Source: Chlorokybus atmophyticus (taxonomy: Eukaryota; Streptophyta; Chlorokybophyceae; Chlorokybales; Chlorokybaceae). From it: DNA of 64,000 nucleotides. The stretch spans positions 332,664-396,663 of the forward strand of contig RHPI01000773.1 of the NCBI GenBank assembly GCA_009103225.1, read 5' to 3'. The notes below the pieces were generated by a model. That model had not been told where the DNA came from, did not search any database, and saw nothing but the letters and a program-made list of their open reading frames with translations. The translations under genes were made by a program, and so were the position numbers. Positions within the stretch are counted from its first letter, which is position 1; every line of letters starts with the position of its first letter. Shown piece by piece: positions 24,511 to 33,906 of this stretch.

Positions 24511-25542
24511 TGCATGCAAGGCTGCCACAAAAGAAACACACGCCGAAACATTGCCTTTATTGGTTGAAAAGCCAAGCTCATGGTCCTGATTGCAGCAGCT
24601 ACGTGGTTGTCTGCAGCATGCCAGTTGTCATGCAGCTGCTGCTCAGAGGGTTCGCATTCGCATTCGCATTGGCCAAAGTGGGGTTCCATAATGTGGATCT
24701 GGCTCCAGAGGTTCTCCGGTGGTTCATTGTCCATAGACCTGCTGGCTTCTCTTGACATTCTTGCTACCCTTCACTAGTGCTCTTTTTAAACCCAAAACCC
24801 GCTGCCAACAACCACACCGCCAACAACCTAACCGCACCTGCCACTGACCCCTAACAGCTACCGCAGCTGAAACCTGAAAGCTCAATTTGCAGCTCGAAGC
24901 TACTCCCGCAGCTCCCGCAGACAAACCGTGTGTTGCACCGTTGGATAGGACGCTCAGCAGCGAGGACTCCAAATGGTGACTGTGCAATTGCTCACGCAGA
25001 AGCCGCACAACTCCACTCTCAAGTGCGGTTCACACAACTTGTGCGGCAGCTAGCACTTGCCGCGTGTCACATATGGCTAAAAGGTGACAGTTGAAGTTTC
25101 ATTTTGAATTTTTAATGTCCCAACCTTAGTGTGTGAACCCGCACAAAGGTGGCTAGGTGCATCACCACCAAGGTTTTACTTCTTCAGTAAAACTAAGCGT
25201 CGTCAATAAATTGCTTCTGATGTACGCAGGAGACTACGAGCTGTGGTTGGTTGCAGTGTTAGTCCTCACCCTGCCGGTGGACATCATAAACATGTCAGAT
25301 GCAACGTTTTTTTGGCTGCTGTCATACCTGGACCCAAGCAGCCGGCAACCCTACCACCGTATCTTGAACCGATTGTTGACCAACTGCTGAAGTTGTGGTA
25401 TGGTAGGTGTTTGTTTTGGGGAGGTGGGGGGGATTTGAATTCATGCCTTCCTTATGTAGGAATAAAAATGTACGATGCACACAAGGAGGAGTACTTCACG
25501 TGCAAGGTCATTCTAGAAATTGTGGTTCACAATTATCCAGGT

Positions 25543-25664
25543 GTGTACAATCAATTAACACATGCTGCTATAGCNAATTGTGGTTTACGACTATCCAAGT
25601 GTGTACAATCAATTAGCACTTGCTACTATAGCAGTTTAACATGTCTTGACCTCTCTTGACCTTA
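25543..25664 (+). repeat. Duplicated 55-bp unit around a single N
   Basis: AATTGTGGTTCACAATTATCCA...GCTATAGC recurs right after an N at 25575 with several substitutions. The first copy spans the exon end and the second lies in the intron. The N shows that assembly was ambiguous here. Confidence 0.75.
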
Positions 25665-25925
25665 GTACTACTCTGCAGCGCTGTCAAAGGCCGCAATGCA
25701 GATGCCTCATGGCTTAAAGAGCGGGTGCGCCAAATGCGTTATTCGTGGAGTGTACGTACCTGAGCTGAATAAAATGATCTGCGATTATTGACGTTGGTTG
25801 CCCCTCGATCATCTTTATCGAATTGATGAGCGCTTTGATGATTCGGAAACGCAACTACCTCCAGCACAGCAAACTGCAGAGTCTGTGCTCAGGTGGGTAA
25901 CTCACCGCTGCCTACGCGTGAATCA

Positions 25926-26350
25926 TGTTGAAGGACTAGCATGCACATGTAGTTGAGGCAAGCATAGACACACAGAGACAGAGCTACCGCCACCAGAGCA
26001 TACACAAGTCACATCACACTCATCTATTACAAGTTGTCCGCTGGTTCTTATACCAGCCAGTTACACACACGTCTACGTTTGCAAGCACTGCGTAAGCTAT
26101 ACTCAGCCTTTTGACGCGCTCTAAGCTGTGTTGTCTTCCTTACAACCAGAGCTTTCCAACAAGCTCTTACACGCCCAATATGAGTAAGTACACGCGGAGA
26201 TACGAAGCAGTTAGTAAGGCTCCAGTCTGGAGTCCGGAGTCTGGTCCGACGATGCCATCTTGCTAAGTCCGGACCTAGTGCTCGTCCTTACGACCTTCTA
26301 CTCCTGTGTGGAGGGTCGATGCTGATCGTATGTAGGAATGACTCTCAACA
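25926..26350 (-). repeat. Copia 3' LTR
   Basis: 425 bp, with TG...CA ends. It differs from the other LTR at three bases (GCATAGACAC/GCATGGACAC, CACACTCATC/CACATTCATC, AGTACACG/AGTATACG). Confidence 0.96.
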
Positions 26351-26392
26351 CTCCCACGCGAGCAGCTTGACCTCCGACGCTTGCTCCTGTAG

Positions 26393-29300
26393 TCAAACAC
26401 GGATGCCAAGTCCTGCGCAACAAGTCTTGAACTTGAGCGGTGACAATGGCTTTGTCATGAAGTCCGCCAGCATGCCCTCAGTGTTGCAGTACTGGAACTC
26501 CACCTCCTTCCTTGTGACTCTGTCACGCACAAAGTGATGCATGACATCAATGTGCTTCGTCCTTGCTGAGGCGATAGGGTGCTTCAACAACTTGATGGCT
26601 CCTTGGTTGTCACAGTTGATGACGATGCACGCCATGGGGTGCTCCAAGTCTGCCATGAGCTTGCGAAGCCAGAGTGCCTCCTTCACTGCTGCTGCCGCTG
26701 CCATGTACTCAGCCTCTGATGTAGATGCTGCTGTTGTTGGCTGCAGCCTGCTGTTCCAGCTCACCACGCCTCCGTTCAGCTTGAAGACGTAGCCTGTAGT
26801 GGACCTCCTGCTGTTGAGGTCACCAGCAAAGTCCGAGTCGCAGTAGCCCTCCAACTCAGTGCTCCCGCTCCCAAACTTGATGCCAACTGTTGCGCTCCCA
26901 GCAACATAGCGTAGTACTCCCTTTGCTGCTCTCCAGTGCTCCATGCTCGGTGCAGACATGTAGCGAGCAAGTACTCCCACAGCATGTGCAACATCGGGAC
27001 GTGTGCACACTGCCAGATAGAGCATGCTGCCTACCAGCTCACCATATGGATACTGAGCCTTGTCGAGTACCTCCTCATCCTTTGCCTTGATGAGGGCAGT
27101 GCCAAGTGCCAACGGTGTGGTCTTGGTCTTCGCTTCAGTGAGCCCAAACTTGGTGACGAGTCTTCTCACCATCTGCTCCTGACTGATCTTGATTGTGCGA
27201 GCCGCCCTGTCGCGCTCAATCACCATGCCAAGGAACCACTTGGCCTCTCCAAGATCACGAACTGAGAATGCTTGCTGTAGAGCAAGTTTCGTCTCCTGCA
27301 GGTGGTGCACCTGCCTGGCGGTGATGATGATGTCATCAACATACACGAGCAGCCAGACCTTGTTGTCTGCATGAATGAAGAGCCCAGGGTCTGCAAAGGA
27401 TGCGGTGAAGCCAAGTGCCTCCAGCTCTTTGGTGAGCTTGATATGCCACATACGCGGTGCCTGTCGCAGCCCGTACAGTGCCTTGATCAGCTTGCACGCT
27501 GTGCCTCTCTCCCCTTCTTCATATCCAGGTGGTTGCTCGATGAAGATCTCCTCCTCCAGCTCTCCGTAGAGGAAGGCAGTCTTCACATCCAGGTGATGCA
27601 GCTCTAGGTCTTCAGCAGCAACCATAGCTAGCAGTGCACGGAAGGTGGTATGCTTACTTGCAGGTGCAAACACTTCGTTGAAGTCCACACCTTCCTGCTG
27701 CAAGAAGCCCTTTGCTACCAGTCTTGCCTTGTAGCGCTCAATGTTGCCCTGACCATCACGCTTCACCTTGAAGACCCATTTCACTGGAATGGTCTTCACT
27801 CCTTGCGGTAACTGCTCCAGTGACCAAGTGTTGTTGGCATGGAGTGACGCAATCTCCTCGTCCATAGCACGCTGCCATTGCTCCGCATCTGGTGCTAACA
27901 ATGCCTCTTCGTAGGTGCTTGGCTCCTCATTCTGCACACTGGCGACGTGTGCCTTGTGTAAGAAGTTAGGTGCCTTTCTCTCCCTCACTGGGTATCTCCG
28001 AGCTGCGTGCTCCTGCTGTGGGTACGGCCCCTCTTGGCCTGCTACAACTGAGTCCTGCTCACCCTTGTTGTTGATGATGGCCTTGCCTGTAGCCTCCACT
28101 GTTTCAGGATGCTCCGGCTGTGCTTCATCCTTAGGAAAGAAGCCTGCTTCTGGTTGTGATAATCCCTCGTGGTAAACCACCTCTCTGCTCACAATGATCT
28201 TCTGAGTGTCCTCGATGCCCTTCTTGCTAACCGGCTCCAGCTTGTGCCTGAGCTGTTTAGGCACCAGTGCATATGCCGTGCATCCAAACACACGCATGCC
28301 ACTCACATCTGGTGTGGCTCCATAGAAGTGCTCCCACGGAGTCTTCTGCTCTGAGCTCACCGGAGACCTGTTGCGGATGTAGTTGGCAGTGAGTACCGCC
28401 TCCTTCCACAAACTGTCTTCCATCTTTGTGTCGTTGAGCATGGCTCGAACACGCTCCAGGAGTGTTCTGTTGAGGCGTTCAGCAGCTCCATTCTGCTGCG
28501 GGGTGTAGGGTGCAGTAGTTTCGTGGCGTATGCCCTTGCTGGCGAAGAACTCCTTCAACTCCTTGTTGATGTACTCCCCTCCTCGATCACTCCTCATTGC
28601 CTTCATCTTGTTGCCAGATTGGGTCTCCAACAAGGCCACAACTGTGCGCACAGCTCCAGCAACTTCTGACTTCAGCGTCAACGGAAAGATGATGGACAGC
28701 TTGCTGTAGTCGTCGAGGAATGTAGCAAAGTACCTGGCCCCTCCCTTCGCCACAATGCGCATAGGGCCACAGACATCCATGTGCACAAGCTCGCAAGGAT
28801 GCTGACTGCTAGAAGAGGATGATGGGAATGGCATAGCATGCTGCTTTGCAACCAGGCATGGTTCACAAAGTGCACCTGATGCATTCTTGAGTTCTTCTGT
28901 GCTGAGATGGATGCCCTTGACCATCTTCTCAGCGACAAGGCGAGTGAGGTTGACGTAGCTGAGATGCCCGAACCTTCGATGCCACAATGTTGGCGACTCC
29001 TTGTTATTCACCACCATGGCTTGAATGTCTCTGTCTTGAGGCTGCTCCACGTGGTAGAGCCCTCCCGGATCAGCGATTCCAACCATGTGCACGACCCCAT
29101 CAAGGATGACTGTGCAGCCACCCTTCCGAAATAGGATCTCCGCGCCTAAGCGCTCCGCAACCCTCACAGAGAATAGACTCGCAATAGCCTTAGGAACATG
29201 CAGGACGTTGCGTAACAACACCTCGCGTAGTGTGTTACCAACCTTGCACTGGAGTCGTACGTTGCCAACTCCCTCAGCCACCAGTACTTCGCCACCGAAG

Positions 29301-30238
29301 CCCGCCACCTTGATTGTGGACGTCAGCTTCCTGTAGCCCTCCATCACCTCCTTGTTTGGTGTGAGATGACGATCGCAGCCAGAGTCCACCACCCAGAAAA
29401 CTGTGCTCGCCTTCAAACTGGATGCAGTGAAGGCGACATGTTTCTCCTTGTGTTGGTGCTCGTTGCCGCTGTTGCTGGTGCTTGCTCTAGGTTGCCCCTG
29501 TTGTTTCTTCCTACAGTCCTTCATTATGTGCCCCTTCCAACCACACCAGTGGCATGTGAGGTCTTTGTGACGAGGATTGCCTAACTTGTTGCCCTTGTAC
29601 TTCTCTTCATGGTTGCTCTTCTTTGCGTGCTTGCCGGTGTAGAAGGCGACGGCATCAGCTTGCTCGTCCTTCTTCACAACCCTCTGCTCCACGGTGAGCA
29701 GCTTCGGTAGCACATCGTCCAACGTCAACTCCGATGATGACGTCTCCAGCAGGGTTGCGACGACCTCGTACTCTGCTGGTAGCCCTGCAACAATGGCCAG
29801 CACTACCTCCGTCTCCCCCATGTTGTGGCCGACGTTGATGAGGTCCGCCCACAGCTCTCTCGCGCGCGCAACATACTTCGTGATGGGTTCTGCTGCCTCC
29901 TTCCTGAGTGCGCTGAGCTGCTTGCGTAGATGCAACTTTCTGGCATTGTTCTTGGCTCTGAAAACGGCTGATAGCTTTTCCCAAGCTTGTCTACCATCTT
30001 CACATGCAGTGAGCATGGGAAAGTGATGCGGTTTGCTGTTCAACACAAGCAAAGAGTGTGCTTCTGCTGAATGCTCTGACCACACACTGTTCGCTCCTGG
30101 TGTTGGTGGTGGTGCTTTCGGATCAACGTACTTCCACACCTTCTTGTGGATGAGCAAGGCCTTCATCTCCACGCACCATGTGTTGTAGTTGTCGGTGTCC
30201 AGCTTTGCAATCTGCCCCTTGTCGTAGGTCGCCTCCAT
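26393..30238 (-). CDS. Copia Gag-Pol polyprotein
   Basis: This encodes all retrotransposition functions as one protein. The likely start is MEATYDKGQIAKLD at 30238; the open frame extends to 30322 without another ATG. The domains read in order: Gag with a UBN2-like region; a CCHC zinc knuckle (CHWCGWKGHIMKDC, roughly residue 230); aspartic protease (WVVDSGCDRHLTPN); integrase with an HRRFGHLS zinc region and catalytic Asp-Asp-Glu residues (HMDVCGPM, SDRGGEY, NGAAERLNRTLLE); reverse transcriptase (DVKTAFLYGELEEEIFIEQP, YVDDIIITA); and RNase H (GYCDSDFAGD, SEAEYMA, CDNQGAIKL, RTKHIDVMHHFVRD). About 1280 residues with no stop or frameshift, the normal size for Copia. Expression should start in the 5' LTR at 30366-30790. 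Confidence 0.96.
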   Translation of the reverse strand: MEATYDKGQIAKLDTDNYNTWCVEMKALLIHKKVWKYVDPKAPPPTPGANSVWSEHSAEAHSLLVLNSKPHHFPMLTACEDGRQAWEKLSAVFRAKNNARKLHLRKQLSALRKEAAEPITKYVARARELWADLINVGHNMGETEVVLAIVAGLPAEYEVVATLLETSSSELTLDDVLPKLLTVEQRVVKKDEQADAVAFYTGKHAKKSNHEEKYKGNKLGNPRHKDLTCHWCGWKGHIMKDCRKKQQGQPRASTSNSGNEHQHKEKHVAFTASSLKASTVFWVVDSGCDRHLTPNKEVMEGYRKLTSTIKVAGFGGEVLVAEGVGNVRLQCKVGNTLREVLLRNVLHVPKAIASLFSVRVAERLGAEILFRKGGCTVILDGVVHMVGIADPGGLYHVEQPQDRDIQAMVVNNKESPTLWHRRFGHLSYVNLTRLVAEKMVKGIHLSTEELKNASGALCEPCLVAKQHAMPFPSSSSSSQHPCELVHMDVCGPMRIVAKGGARYFATFLDDYSKLSIIFPLTLKSEVAGAVRTVVALLETQSGNKMKAMRSDRGGEYINKELKEFFASKGIRHETTAPYTPQQNGAAERLNRTLLERVRAMLNDTKMEDSLWKEAVLTANYIRNRSPVSSEQKTPWEHFYGATPDVSGMRVFGCTAYALVPKQLRHKLEPVSKKGIEDTQKIIVSREVVYHEGLSQPEAGFFPKDEAQPEHPETVEATGKAIINNKGEQDSVVAGQEGPYPQQEHAARRYPVRERKAPNFLHKAHVASVQNEEPSTYEEALLAPDAEQWQRAMDEEIASLHANNTWSLEQLPQGVKTIPVKWVFKVKRDGQGNIERYKARLVAKGFLQQEGVDFNEVFAPASKHTTFRALLAMVAAEDLELHHLDVKTAFLYGELEEEIFIEQPPGYEEGERGTACKLIKALYGLRQAPRMWHIKLTKELEALGFTASFADPGLFIHADNKVWLLVYVDDIIITARQVHHLQETKLALQQAFSVRDLGEAKWFLGMVIERDRAARTIKISQEQMVRRLVTKFGLTEAKTKTTPLALGTALIKAKDEEVLDKAQYPYGELVGSMLYLAVCTRPDVAHAVGVLARYMSAPSMEHWRAAKGVLRYVAGSATVGIKFGSGSTELEGYCDSDFAGDLNSRRSTTGYVFKLNGGVVSWNSRLQPTTAASTSEAEYMAAAAAVKEALWLRKLMADLEHPMACIVINCDNQGAIKLLKHPIASARTKHIDVMHHFVRDRVTRKEVEFQYCNTEGMLADFMTKPLSPLKFKTCCAGLGIRV

Positions 30239-30348
30239 TTCTGTCGAGCCTGCCTTTCTTGCAGTTGACACCCAAGGCTCTGCTACCAACAAGCTACCGT
30301 AGTGTAGAACTACTATGCACACAAGCTAGTCTCACACTCCTCAAGCGT

Positions 30349-30365
30349 AGTGTGGGCCCATAACC
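30349..30365 (-). promoter_or_regulatory. Copia primer-binding site
   Basis: The minus strand reads GGTTATGGGCCCACACT directly inside the 5' LTR. The first 13 bases are complementary to the anticodon stem-loop of initiator tRNA-Met, the copia-type internal primer site. Confidence 0.85.
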
Positions 30366-30790
30366 TGTTGAAGGACTAGCATGCACATGTAGTTGAGGCA
30401 AGCATGGACACACAGAGACAGAGCTACCGCCACCAGAGCATACACAAGTCACATCACATTCATCTATTACAAGTTGTCCGCTGGTTCTTATACCAGCCAG
30501 TTACACACACGTCTACGTTTGCAAGCACTGCGTAAGCTATACTCAGCCTTTTGACGCGCTCTAAGCTGTGTTGTCTTCCTTACAACCAGAGCTTTCCAAC
30601 AAGCTCTTACACGCCCAATATGAGTAAGTATACGCGGAGATACGAAGCAGTTAGTAAGGCTCCAGTCTGGAGTCCGGAGTCTGGTCCGACGATGCCATCT
30701 TGCTAAGTCCGGACCTAGTGCTCGTCCTTACGACCTTCTACTCCTGTGTGGAGGGTCGATGCTGATCGTATGTAGGAATGACTCTCAACA
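30366..30790 (-). repeat. Copia 5' LTR
   Basis: 425 bp; promoter end of the minus-strand element. It is followed by the target duplication AATCA. Confidence 0.96.
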
Positions 30791-33315
30791 AATCATCCTT
30801 GTCCTTAAGATGCTGTCGACGTACAGTGTCATGCATTGCAGGCAGGGTACAGCAGCACAGAAGTCCACACTGCCCCACAAGTCACCCAACCACCCATCAA
30901 AGCATCGGGCATATTTGGCGTTAGCTGCTTCCACAAGCTGCCTTCACGGATGCCGTTGGCAAAATCTGCAATTGGACATGTCATTGGACCCATGCATATT
31001 TGTGCAAATCTGGCCACCGATTTTGCAAAGCTCTTATCCGGTGATGGGAGTCGTGACAACATCAGCGCACGCCGCGATCTTAAAAAGCAGGGCAGGATGC
31101 CTGAGCTATGGCCCAAACGTATGATGCATCATCATGATGACACATGCTATGCAGCAGAGCGCATGCGGGATGTGTTATGTCCTTGTAATTAATGCTAACA
31201 ACATCACATGCAAATGAAGGTTGTTCACACAAGGATGATGAAAAGGTTAAGTTTACAAACCTGCCCAGAGCACCATGGGTGATTGACACACATGATCTGG
31301 ATGAGTTGATAGACGCGGTAAAGGTTCCGAGCACTTCGGGAGCAAAGCTACAGTCATTCTCCAAAAATCTAGGTGAGTTGACAGCATAGGTTGTGCTTGT
31401 CTGTTCCCACCAGCATTGCCACATGACACAACAGCTTGCATATTTTCTCGCAATGTGCAACCATATGCAAGGTCTATGAAGTCCCACGACAAGCACACCC
31501 TATGGTCTGTTGTTTTCCAGTACGTCTTTCGCTGTGCACAAGGGATAGGAGCTGAGCACAAGGCCACCATAAACAAGCTTTGTGAAGTTCATCAACGACT
31601 CACGGCTTTGGCAGTTCAACAATCCCAACACGAAGAATTGCGTGTAAGTATGTCAGCAACCATGCCTTTAGGGTCTGCGTGTTGCATCTTGGCGCATGCA
31701 TAGTTGATATCATTTGTCAAAGCAGTTGATGGTGTGGGAGGTGCAGTGCGAGGTGGAGCTTTACTTCCCACGCACGTGTCTCACCAGCATGCTGCATTTA
31801 TTGGGTCACTTGGCGGACCAATGCATGTGGTTGGGTCCTGTTCGAGACCACTGGGAGTGGGCTTATGAGAGGCTTATCAACTTTGTGAAAAAGAAGGGTT
31901 TGGCGCGCCATTGAAGCCAGCACTTGCAGGAGGTGAGTCACTGACATACCTACATGAATGACAAAATGCATGCTAATGTCTGCTTGGGATTAAGTATGCC
32001 ATCCACACAATGGTTAACACGCAGATGGATTACCTGAAGACAATGTTCCCAACTATCACCTTGAGGTTAGGAAAGCAGCGGCAGGATGACGATTTTAGAC
32101 TGCTTGGTCAAAGCGTATCGTGCGGTTTGGAGCCAAGAGCAAGTTGCGCCAGCAGCTGGAGCACTGGCTGTTGGAGAATGACGAACAGTTCAACAAGCTG
32201 AAAAGGTGAGCTTGTGCATCTGCTTGCGAAAAGGAGTGTCGAGTTAAATATGCTGTGGATATTTAGCTTACATATAAATGTTGCAGAGAATTTGTAGCTT
32301 GGGAGGCGAAGCAGCGACAGCAAAACAGCACAGCCAAGAGGGCAGGCCAAGAAGCCAACAAGGAAAACCTCATTAATGATATTTGTAAATGGAGGCCAAA
32401 TCGACCTCTGACCGATCATGAAGAGAGCTTTCTGAGATATCCTAGCCAGCTGTCGCGTTATAAGCATGCCGTATATAAGGACATTGCCCAGTTCAGAGCA
32501 GAGAGTATGGAGTCGCGAATAGAGACCATGGATTGTGGAGTCTTTACCATTGGCTATGCTGAGTGTGCAAGCGCAGCAGAAGTAGTGACCTGGTACGGGC
32601 GCGTGCAGTCGTTTTGTATCGGAAAGGTACATTATATACCAACAAATCGATCACAAAAGCACCAAGTCTTTTGTGGTCGAGCGGGCTGTGACACGTTTGA
32701 TATGGTATGCATCGCCGGTATTGAGAATCAGTTGGTGAGAGCCAAGTGGTACAACCCTTCGGCTGTCAAGTTTCGTGACGGCTTCCCTTCGGTGGATCGG
32801 CGGAAGCCGTTTTACACAAAGTCAACTTACATCTCGTGTGATCAGGTGGGATGTGTGTGAAGCAAATTGCACAGTGCCTTTTTAATCTCAATCACTTAAA
32901 TGTGCAACACATGACCAGGTTTGTGGGTAGTGGTTTGAAGGCGTATATTTAAAAAACAAACACGTCATTGCTGTGTTGACCAAAGACCGCCGAAGTATCA
33001 TGCGCAGGGGGATCAAGCGCCCTCGTTTGGTAAGCACATGCTGTACACGCACTGCAGCTTTTTTGACACAGGATAACACAATCATGTCGGTCTGATAGGG
33101 ACCTGAAGAGTGCAGCGGGCAAAGGGATCGGTCGTGGTCCACGCTCCGCGCATGGCATTGGGAGTACAAAAGGTGTCCTCCTTGTTGTGCTGTGCTGTGC
33201 AACAACTTCTACCACACACACACTTTACGTATTTTGGTAGGGCGCAAGCTGACTTTAAAGCTGAAGCTGTCTTCTCAAGGATGAAGCTGAAGACTACTGC
33301 TTTGTTTGCAAAGAT

Positions 33316-33362
33316 GGTGGTAATGTTGTCTGCTGCGACAAGCCGCAGACAACATTACCACC
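33316..33362. repeat. Perfect 18-bp hairpin inside the PHD-finger exon
   Basis: The arms at 33316-33333 and 33345-33362 are exact reverse complements around an 11-nt loop. They lie across the codons for the PHD core, where the frame breaks. Confidence 0.92.
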
Positions 33363-33777
33363 TCAAGAGCTACTACCCCCGCTGCTTGGAACCACTGCAA
33401 AAAGACGAGGAGGCCGAATGGGAATGCCCAAAGCACATGTAGGCCAATTTTGACAAACTCACGTTGTGTGAACCTCATTACGTTGTTGATTGCAGCGTGC
33501 ATTTTTCAATGCAGCTGCTACAACTGTGAGCTCCCGGCGGTGCAGCGCTGCGCATCTTGCCTCGGTCAGCTTTTGCAAAAAGCATTCAACTGGTCGCAAG
33601 AAACCCGTTACATGTATGCGCTGTGTGCTGCGTTGGAGGAGGGTGGTGCATCTGTCAAGATGCCAAGGCGTCTGCCGAGGAATGAAGGGAAGGACTCCCT
33701 CGGAGGGCAGTCAATTGCAAGCGGATGAGAGTGATGCCCGCACGCAGGCACCTGCCCGCAGTGGACAAGGTGTGTAT

Positions 33778-33878
33778 GTGTTATGTTTGCTTGCTGTCTG
33801 TGTACTTATGCATAGCCACATAGTCACTGTGACTATATGGCTATGCATAAGTACACAAACAGCAAGCAAACATAACAC
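33778..33878. repeat. Long intronic hairpin, 49-bp stem, 3-nt loop
   Basis: The arms at 33778-33826 and 33830-33878 pair over 49 bases with two mismatches and the loop CTG. It occupies most of the intron between the PHD and Ulp1 parts of the transposase gene. It could fold like a small-RNA precursor or a cruciform. Confidence 0.93.
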
Positions 33879-33906
33879 GGTGCTAACCAACAATGCGTGT
33901 GCGCAG

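Larger units (their letters stand above)
25926..30790 (-). mobile_element. Copia (Ty1/copia) LTR retrotransposon, structurally complete
   Basis: Two 425-bp direct LTRs (25926-26350 and 30366-30790) start TGTTGA and end CAACA and differ at three positions. A 5-bp target duplication AATCA (25921-25925 and 30791-30795) frames the element. One uninterrupted Gag-Pol frame lies on the minus strand. The primer-binding site next to the 5' LTR (30349-30365, minus strand) reads GGTTATGGGCCCA. This is complementary to the anticodon region of initiator tRNA-Met, as in Drosophila copia, so priming by a half-tRNA is expected. A short purine tract (GTGGGAG, minus strand) adjoins the 3' LTR. The order GAG-PR-IN-RT-RH defines Copia. 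The near-identical LTRs and intact frame imply recent insertion. Confidence 0.97.

Noticed and set aside
25789-31914. TGA recoded as an amino acid
   Set aside because: TGA acts as the terminator of other genes here (Copia, the first membrane protein, paralogue 1), and frameshifts accompany the TGA codons, so decay explains them better.
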